The notes under the pieces: generated by a model | Databases searched by the model: none | Told to the model about the DNA's origin: nothing | Seen by the model: the letters and a program-made list of their open reading frames with translations, nothing else | Program-made: the position numbers and the translations under genes | Assembly: GCF_040581415.1 (NCBI RefSeq) | Contig: NZ_CP114014.1 | Span: 4,650,001 to 4,714,000 of the forward strand | Reading direction: 5' to 3' | DNA from: Paraconexibacter sp040581415 | GTDB lineage: Bacteria; Actinomycetota; Thermoleophilia; Solirubrobacterales; Solirubrobacteraceae | DNA: 64,000 nucleotides | Shown here: piece by piece, positions 59,390-64,000 of the stretch | Layout of the letters: each line of letters opens with the position of its first letter | Position numbering within the stretch: position 1 is the first letter of the stretch

Positions 59390-60778
59390 TCAGCCCTCCC
59401 CCTCTGCGGCGCTCAACGGCACCGCCTTCCAGAAGTAGTTGTGGACGCCGTCCACCGTATAAAGCCGCCGGAAGCTCATCTTCACGCGGGTGCCGATCTG
59501 AATGTCCTCGGGCGTCGCGTCGGCGAGCTCGACCATGTAGCGGCCGCCCCCGTCGAAGTCGACGACGGCGTTGATCATCGGCGGCGACGGCGAGAAGGCG
59601 AGGCGGTCGACCGTGAACGTCGCGACCGTCGCCTCGTTCTTCGCGAGCGCGATCCGCTCCATCTCGTCGATGTGGTGGCAGCTCTTGCAGACTCGCAGCG
59701 GCGGGGCGTGGACGAAGCCGCAGTTGGTGCACCTGGAGCCGACGAACGCGAACTTCCACGCCTCGGTGCGGCCGGCGGGCGGGCCGGCCGGACGGTCGGG
59801 CTCGGGCCGACGCGGCGGCTCGCGGTCCAGGAGCCCGCGCCACGTGAGGTACTGCGCGTAGGCGACGTCCCGGCCCTCGGCGAGCTGCTCGTGGACGCCG
59901 ACGCCCGCGCGTCCCTCGGCGATGAGGTCCGTCGTCCGGAAGACCGTCGCGTCACAGCCGTCGGCCGCGGAGATCACCAGGATCGTCTGGCCCGGCTCGG
60001 CCCGGTCCAGGACGGCGGCCAGCTTGAGGCCGACGTCCGCGGCACCGGCGTATCCGAGCCGGCCCTCCTCGGAGGGGACGGCGCCGGCGTGCTTCTTCGC
60101 CGCGGCCCCGGCCGATCGCGTGTGCGGCGAGGACACGATCACGTGGTCGGCCTGCTCGATCCCGGCGGCGGCCAGCACGCGCTTGACGGCGTCGGCGATC
60201 AGCGGCAGGTACATCTCCTGGCCGAAGCGCTCCTCCCAGGAACGGCTCGCGATGTCGCCCGGCGTACGCCAGCGGTCCAGGAACTCCGCGCTCGCGCTCG
60301 CCTCGGCGACGACGACGGCGATCGCGTCGGCCTCGTCCCCGAACAGGAACGCCGCGGCACCGTCGGCCCCGCCGCGCTCGTCGGCGGACGACGGCCGACC
60401 GGTCCGCAGGTCGCTCAGGATCGCCAGGCCCCCGAGCGCAGCGGACGCCTTCAGCGCGCCGATCGCCGAACGCGGCGAGCCGGCCATGTCGACGGCGAAG
60501 CCCTCGTGCCCAAAGTCGAGTGCCGCGTGGATCGCGGTCGCGTTCGTCTTGTCGAGGTACGGCGGGGTGCTCGTGGCGAAGTGGATCGAGACACCCGCAG
60601 TCGCAGAGCCGAGCGCCCGTCGAGCCGCCTCGACGCCCATCGTGGTCGCGTCCTCGTCGTAGGAGGCCACCACGCGGGAGCCCTTCCCGCGCTTCGTCCC
60701 CAGAGCCGCGCCGAGCTCCTCGTTCTGGAGGCGGTAGCGCGGGACGTAGGACCCGTAGCCGACGATCCCGAAGCTCAT
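59390..60778 (-). CDS. HMG-CoA synthase-like domain fused to a DUF35 zinc-ribbon/OB-fold domain
   Basis: A 462-aa fusion. Residues ~1-330 have the thiolase/HMG-CoA-synthase fold (GIVGYGSYVPRYRL at the start; RLGYAGAADVGLKLAAVLD). Residues ~340-462 are a DUF35 domain with a zinc ribbon (Cys350, 353, 364, 367) and an OB fold. The nucleophilic Cys expected in a synthase is missing: the segment reads AGSPRSAIGALKA (99-111). In archaea HMG-CoA synthase, DUF35 and thiolase form one complex; here two parts are fused and the thiolase gene is next. Without the Cys it may instead act as an aldolase-like or scaffold subunit. It overlaps the acyl-CoA synthetase gene by four bases. Confidence 0.8.
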   Translation of the reverse strand: MSFGIVGYGSYVPRYRLQNEELGAALGTKRGKGSRVVASYDEDATTMGVEAARRALGSATAGVSIHFATSTPPYLDKTNATAIHAALDFGHEGFAVDMAGSPRSAIGALKASAALGGLAILSDLRTGRPSSADERGGADGAAAFLFGDEADAIAVVVAEASASAEFLDRWRTPGDIASRSWEERFGQEMYLPLIADAVKRVLAAAGIEQADHVIVSSPHTRSAGAAAKKHAGAVPSEEGRLGYAGAADVGLKLAAVLDRAEPGQTILVISAADGCDATVFRTTDLIAEGRAGVGVHEQLAEGRDVAYAQYLTWRGLLDREPPRRPEPDRPAGPPAGRTEAWKFAFVGSRCTNCGFVHAPPLRVCKSCHHIDEMERIALAKNEATVATFTVDRLAFSPSPPMINAVVDFDGGGRYMVELADATPEDIQIGTRVKMSFRRLYTVDGVHNYFWKAVPLSAAEGEG

Positions 60779-62586
60779 GCGTACAGCCCCTCGACGACAT
60801 CCGAGTACTTCGCATCGATCGGTCTCCGCTTGAGCTTCATCGTCGGCGTGAGCTCGTCGCCGCCCGGCAGCCACTCCTCCGCGATCAGCTCGTACTTCTT
60901 GATCTGCTCGACGCGGGCGAGCTTCGCGTTCGCCCCCTCGACCGCGGCGTCGATCGCGGCGCGCACATCGGGGTCCGCAGCGACGGCGGCGACCGACGCG
61001 TCGGTCATCCCCGCCCGCGCGGCGTGGGCCGCGGCGGCGTCGGGGTCCAGCACGATCAACGCGACGTTGTACGGGCGGCGGTCACCGATGACCGCGACCT
61101 GGCCGATCAGCGGGTGGGCCCCCTTGATCACGCCCTCGATGTTCGCCGGGGACATGTTCTTGCCCCCCGCGTTGATGATCAGCTCCTTCTTGCGGTCGAC
61201 GATCCGGACGAAGCCGTCGTCGTCCATCGTCACCACGTCGCCCGTGTGCAGCCAGCCGCCTGAATCGATCGCCTCGGCGGTCTTCTCCGGGTCGCCGCGG
61301 TAGCCGCGGGTGATGGTCGGTCCCTTGGCGAGCAGCTCGCCGTCGTCGGCCACCTTGAGCTCGAGGCCCGGGATCGCCGGCCCGACCGACCCGATCCGGG
61401 CCCCGTCGGGGTGGACCATCGTCAGGCAGCAGGAGGCCTCGGTCATGCCGTAGATCTCCGTGACCGGAAGGCCGATCGCCAGGAGGAACTCGTGCACGTC
61501 CCGGGACATCGGCGCGGCGCCGACGACCATCCACTCGACCTGGTCCAGGCCGATCTTCTCGCGCAGCTTGGAGAGCACCGCGGCGTCCAGGGCGGCGTAC
61601 CGCTCGGCGAGCGCGTCCGGGACGGGCTTGCCGGCGTCCTTCAGCTGGGCGACCTCGACGCCGGTCGCGATCGCGGTCTGCAGCGCGCCGCGGCGGGTGT
61701 CGTCCGGCTCGTTCGCGACGGCGGCATCGAGCGCCGCCTTGATCTTCTCGACGACGCGCGGGACCGCGCCCCAGATCGTCGGCTTGACGACGGGCAGGAC
61801 GGCGGCCACCTGGCGGGCGTCGGCGACGGGGATGACGTGGATCCCGAAGACCATCTGGTTGTAGTGCGAGGACCAGCGATCGGCGATGTGGGCCGACGGC
61901 AGGTAGGACGTCAGGCGGGCACCGGGCCTGAGCGGCAGCACGCTGCCGACCGCGCGGCACTGGGCGAGCATGTTCGCGTGGGTCGTCTCGACGCCCTTCG
62001 GCGGGCCGGTCGTCCCGCTCGTGTAGATGAGCGTGAGGACGTCGTCGGCCGTGACGGCCTGCCAGGCGGCGTCGAAGTCGAAGCCGTCCGCGGCGCCCGC
62101 CTCGAAGTCGGCGAGCGGGACGGTGCCGTCCGGCGCACCGTCGACGCAGACGATGGTCGACGGCTCGGCGCCCTCGCCGCGGGCGGCCTTGATGCGGTCG
62201 ACGAACGCCTCCTCCGCGATCATCACCCGCGCCTTCGAGTTCTCGAGCAGGTACGCGATCTGCTCGGGCGACGAGGTCGGGTACACCGAGAACGGGGTCG
62301 CGCCGAGGTGGACGGCGGCGGTGTCGCAGAGGTGGAACTCGATGCGGTTGCTCATCAGCAGCGCGACGGTGTCGCCGCGGCCGATGCCCGCGGCGGCGAA
62401 CGCACCGGCGAGCTGCCGGACCCGGGCCGCGTACTCGCCGAACGTCACCTCGACCGACCCGTCGGGTGTGCTGAGCGCCACCTGATCCTGGAAGCGCGCG
62501 GCGGTGGCCTGGAACGCCTCGCACATCGTGGTCGCGGCCGGAGCGGCCTCGACCGGCGCGGGCCGTGTCTCTTCAGCGGTCGACAT
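60775..62586 (-). CDS. Long-chain acyl-CoA synthetase (AMP-forming)
   Basis: A 603-aa ANL enzyme of the long-chain FadD15-like group. The P-loop is LIYTSGTTGPPKGV, followed by LPSAHIADRW, IYGMTEASCC, GWLHTGDVVTMDDDGFVRIVDRKKELI, and the C-terminal MKLKRRPIDAKY. It activates a fatty or branched carboxylic acid for the downstream steps. It is the first gene of a four-gene operon. The start has TAAGCT six bases upstream and a perfect GGACA-N3-TGTCC site just before it, tying it to the Rieske and FAD oxidoreductase genes. Confidence 0.9.
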   Translation of the reverse strand: MSTAEETRPAPVEAAPAATTMCEAFQATAARFQDQVALSTPDGSVEVTFGEYAARVRQLAGAFAAAGIGRGDTVALLMSNRIEFHLCDTAAVHLGATPFSVYPTSSPEQIAYLLENSKARVMIAEEAFVDRIKAARGEGAEPSTIVCVDGAPDGTVPLADFEAGAADGFDFDAAWQAVTADDVLTLIYTSGTTGPPKGVETTHANMLAQCRAVGSVLPLRPGARLTSYLPSAHIADRWSSHYNQMVFGIHVIPVADARQVAAVLPVVKPTIWGAVPRVVEKIKAALDAAVANEPDDTRRGALQTAIATGVEVAQLKDAGKPVPDALAERYAALDAAVLSKLREKIGLDQVEWMVVGAAPMSRDVHEFLLAIGLPVTEIYGMTEASCCLTMVHPDGARIGSVGPAIPGLELKVADDGELLAKGPTITRGYRGDPEKTAEAIDSGGWLHTGDVVTMDDDGFVRIVDRKKELIINAGGKNMSPANIEGVIKGAHPLIGQVAVIGDRRPYNVALIVLDPDAAAAHAARAGMTDASVAAVAADPDVRAAIDAAVEGANAKLARVEQIKKYELIAEEWLPGGDELTPTMKLKRRPIDAKYSDVVEGLYA

Positions 62587-62608
62587 CGCGCCAGCTTACA
62601 ACAAGTAT

Positions 62609-62621
62609 GGACAAACTGTCC
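62609..62621 (-). promoter_or_regulatory. GGACA-N3-TGTCC operator before the acyl-CoA synthetase operon
   Basis: GGACA-AAC-TGTCC, a perfect copy, 11 bases upstream of the TAAGCT -10 box (62593-62598). Confidence 0.65.
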
Positions 62622-62658
62622 GAGCTAAGGACGGGGTGGGGGAAGTCCAGCCCTCCGG

Positions 62659-62695
62659 CCATCCCTGGGGTCGCGCGGATCCATCCCTGGGGTCG
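62659..62695. repeat. Two direct repeats with 22-base period upstream of the secreted protein gene
   Basis: CCATCCCTGGGGTCG occurs at 62659-62673 and again, identically, at 62681-62695. The 22-base period places both copies on the same face of the helix. They lie 37-73 bases before the ATG at 62732, where an activator or response-regulator site would be expected. Confidence 0.5.
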
Positions 62696-62731
62696 TGGGA
62701 ACCGCGCCGCCGCCGCGGCAGTGTGCTGCCC

Positions 62732-64000
62732 ATGACCTCCTCCTTGCCCCGCACCCCTCGCACCACGCGCCGCAGCCTGGCTGTCGCCGCGACGACCCTC
62801 CTCGCCACGGTGGCCGCAGCGGCCGCGGCGCCCGGAGCCCACGCCGAGACGCGCTACACCACCCCGTTCAGCTCCGCGACCACCGCACCCGGCGTCGCCG
62901 GCGCCTGCACCCCGAGCGCGCCCTGCCAGATCAACGCCGCGTTCGCCGCGGCCCAGCCGGGCGACACGATCCACGTGGCCGCCGGCGACTACGGCAGCGC
63001 CGACGCGCCCCTCACCCGCAGCCTCGTCCCCGGCGGACTGGCGGCGAACGTGACGATCCACTTCGAGGACGGCGTCCGGCTGGACCTCGCGCCGACCGGC
63101 AAGGGTCCTGGCCTGGCGGTGCCCACCGGCGCGCGGGTGCACGGCAACGGCGTGCAGCTCCGGTTCCGCGGCGACGGGTACGGCGTGGCGAACTTCGGCG
63201 GCGCCGTTGAGCGCATGGAGGTCCGATCGAGCGACGGTCCCAGCTGCGTCGCGCGCGGCGCGGGGGCACGCTTCACGTCGACGCTCTGCCTGAACACCCG
63301 CGCCACCCTCGGGTACGGGTTCGTCAGCACCGCCGAAGCGGTCGAGGTCGACCACCTGACGGCCGTCGTGACGGGCGACTACAGCAGCGCGATCCTGGTC
63401 GACTCGCGCGGCGGGAGCGCGTACGACTCGGACTCGCCGGCACGCCTGACCATGCGCAGCTCGATCGGATGGGCGTTCGACGCGGCGTCCCGCGTGAGCG
63501 CAGGCCTCTACTTCGCGACCGACGGAAACCGGTCCGCGACAGCGACTGTGGTCCGCTCGATCGTGAGCAGCCACGGCGCCCAGGGCCCCGGACCGTGGGC
63601 CCTGGACGACCAGGGGATGCGCGGCGCGGACCCGCGTCCCGTCGGCACCGGCGACTGGCACCTCAAGGCCGGGTCCCCCGCGATCGACGCCGGCGACGAC
63701 GCGCCGGGCACGACGAACACGCGGGACCTCGTCGGGAACCCGCGCGTGAGCGGCGCGGCCAGCGACATCGGCGCCTACGAGTTCGACCCGCGCCACCCCG
63801 GGTCGGCGGCGGTCGGCGGCGGGGGCGCGGCTCCGGTCCTGACCCCGGGCAGCGTCACCCCGCCGGCGCCGGCGACCACGACCACGGGCACGGGCACCCC
63901 GTCAGAGCCCGCCTTCACCCCAGGCAGCGTCGCCGCGCCCGTGCCGGCCACCACCACCACGAGCACGACATCGGGGCCGGTCCTCACCGCGCCGTACACG
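62732..64000 (+). CDS. Secreted right-handed beta-helix protein (3' end outside window)
   Basis: At least 423 residues, truncated by the window edge. It has a signal peptide (basic TPRTTRRS, hydrophobic LAVAATTLLATVAAAAAAPG, cleavage probably after AHA). Then comes a parallel beta-helix region (INAAFAAAQPGDTIHVAAGDYG; VTIHFEDGVRLDLAP; LTAVVTGDYSSAILVDS). Near residues 310-350 is the choice-of-anchor-Q pattern (AGSPAIDAGDDAP; VSGAASDIGAYEFDP). After that, a Pro/Thr/Gly-rich linker contains two copies of a TPGSV-x-APA-TTTT unit and runs to the edge. It is probably exported and surface-attached, possibly binding or cleaving polysaccharide. Confidence 0.85.
   Translation, partial: MTSSLPRTPRTTRRSLAVAATTLLATVAAAAAAPGAHAETRYTTPFSSATTAPGVAGACTPSAPCQINAAFAAAQPGDTIHVAAGDYGSADAPLTRSLVPGGLAANVTIHFEDGVRLDLAPTGKGPGLAVPTGARVHGNGVQLRFRGDGYGVANFGGAVERMEVRSSDGPSCVARGAGARFTSTLCLNTRATLGYGFVSTAEAVEVDHLTAVVTGDYSSAILVDSRGGSAYDSDSPARLTMRSSIGWAFDAASRVSAGLYFATDGNRSATATVVRSIVSSHGAQGPGPWALDDQGMRGADPRPVGTGDWHLKAGSPAIDAGDDAPGTTNTRDLVGNPRVSGAASDIGAYEFDPRHPGSAAVGGGGAAPVLTPGSVTPPAPATTTTGTGTPSEPAFTPGSVAAPVPATTTTSTTSGPVLTAPYT

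Overview
This window is chromosomal DNA from a very GC-rich (about 70% by eye) bacterium. A complete YrbE/Mce lipid-import operon, several WS/DGAT acyltransferases, a mycobacterial-style plsB2/plsC cluster and many short-leader or leaderless genes with a TANNNT -10 box point to an actinobacterium. A deep branch such as Thermoleophilia/Solirubrobacterales fits best, but that placement is inference. I see no rRNA, tRNA, CRISPR array, prophage or insertion sequence.

Layout. (1) 0-14 kb: a TetR regulator and an SRPBCC protein, then a minus-strand lipid operon: plsB2-like acyltransferase, HAD/PlsC fusion, WS/DGAT, alpha/beta hydrolase, and downstream a molybdopterin oxidoreductase. Upstream of it lie a second hydrolase + WS/DGAT pair and a fused ABC-2 transporter. 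(2) 14-18 kb: three SCP2-type lipid carriers interleaved with two paralogous GAF-LuxR regulators, closed by strong terminators. (3) 18-32 kb: a minus-strand operon yrbEA-yrbEB-mceA-F, an MMPL/RND transporter and a membrane protein, nearly all overlapping or within a few bases of each other. (4) 32-41.6 kb: a B3/4-domain protein, a leucine-type catabolic set (isovaleryl-CoA-dehydrogenase-like enzyme, biotin carboxylase and carboxyltransferase of a methylcrotonyl-CoA-type carboxylase), a GFA-family protein, a catalytically diverged RibBA-like protein with a flavin reductase, and an unknown gene. (5) 41.8-50 kb: the Mce-type ATPase (MceG-like), two NTF2-like proteins, two acyl-CoA ligases, a TetR regulator, an enoyl-CoA hydratase and an SDR. 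(6) 50-62.6 kb: a Rieske dioxygenase operon with its own WS/DGAT, a FAD oxidoreductase, two convergent TetR genes, a 0.7-kb gene-free stretch with twin hairpins, a small secreted protein, and an acyl-CoA synthetase / HMG-CoA-synthase-like-DUF35 / thiolase / enoyl-CoA hydratase operon. (7) The right edge holds the start of a secreted beta-helix protein.

Together the genes suggest import of exogenous lipids or sterol-like compounds (Mce + MceG), intracellular binding (SCP2), activation and beta-oxidation-like breakdown (ligases, hydratases, thiolase, dioxygenase), and storage as glycerolipid or wax (PlsB/PlsC/WS-DGAT).

The two most informative new signals are regulatory. An identical split 22-bp site (TGTACCCC-N6-TGAGGGGT) lies upstream of both the mce operon and the distant mceG-like ATPase gene. 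A second motif, GGACA-N3-TGTCC, recurs at five promoters of catabolic and TetR genes between 47 and 63 kb. The window also shows a consistent leaderless-gene signature, which exposes a TetR gene that appears to start at ATC.
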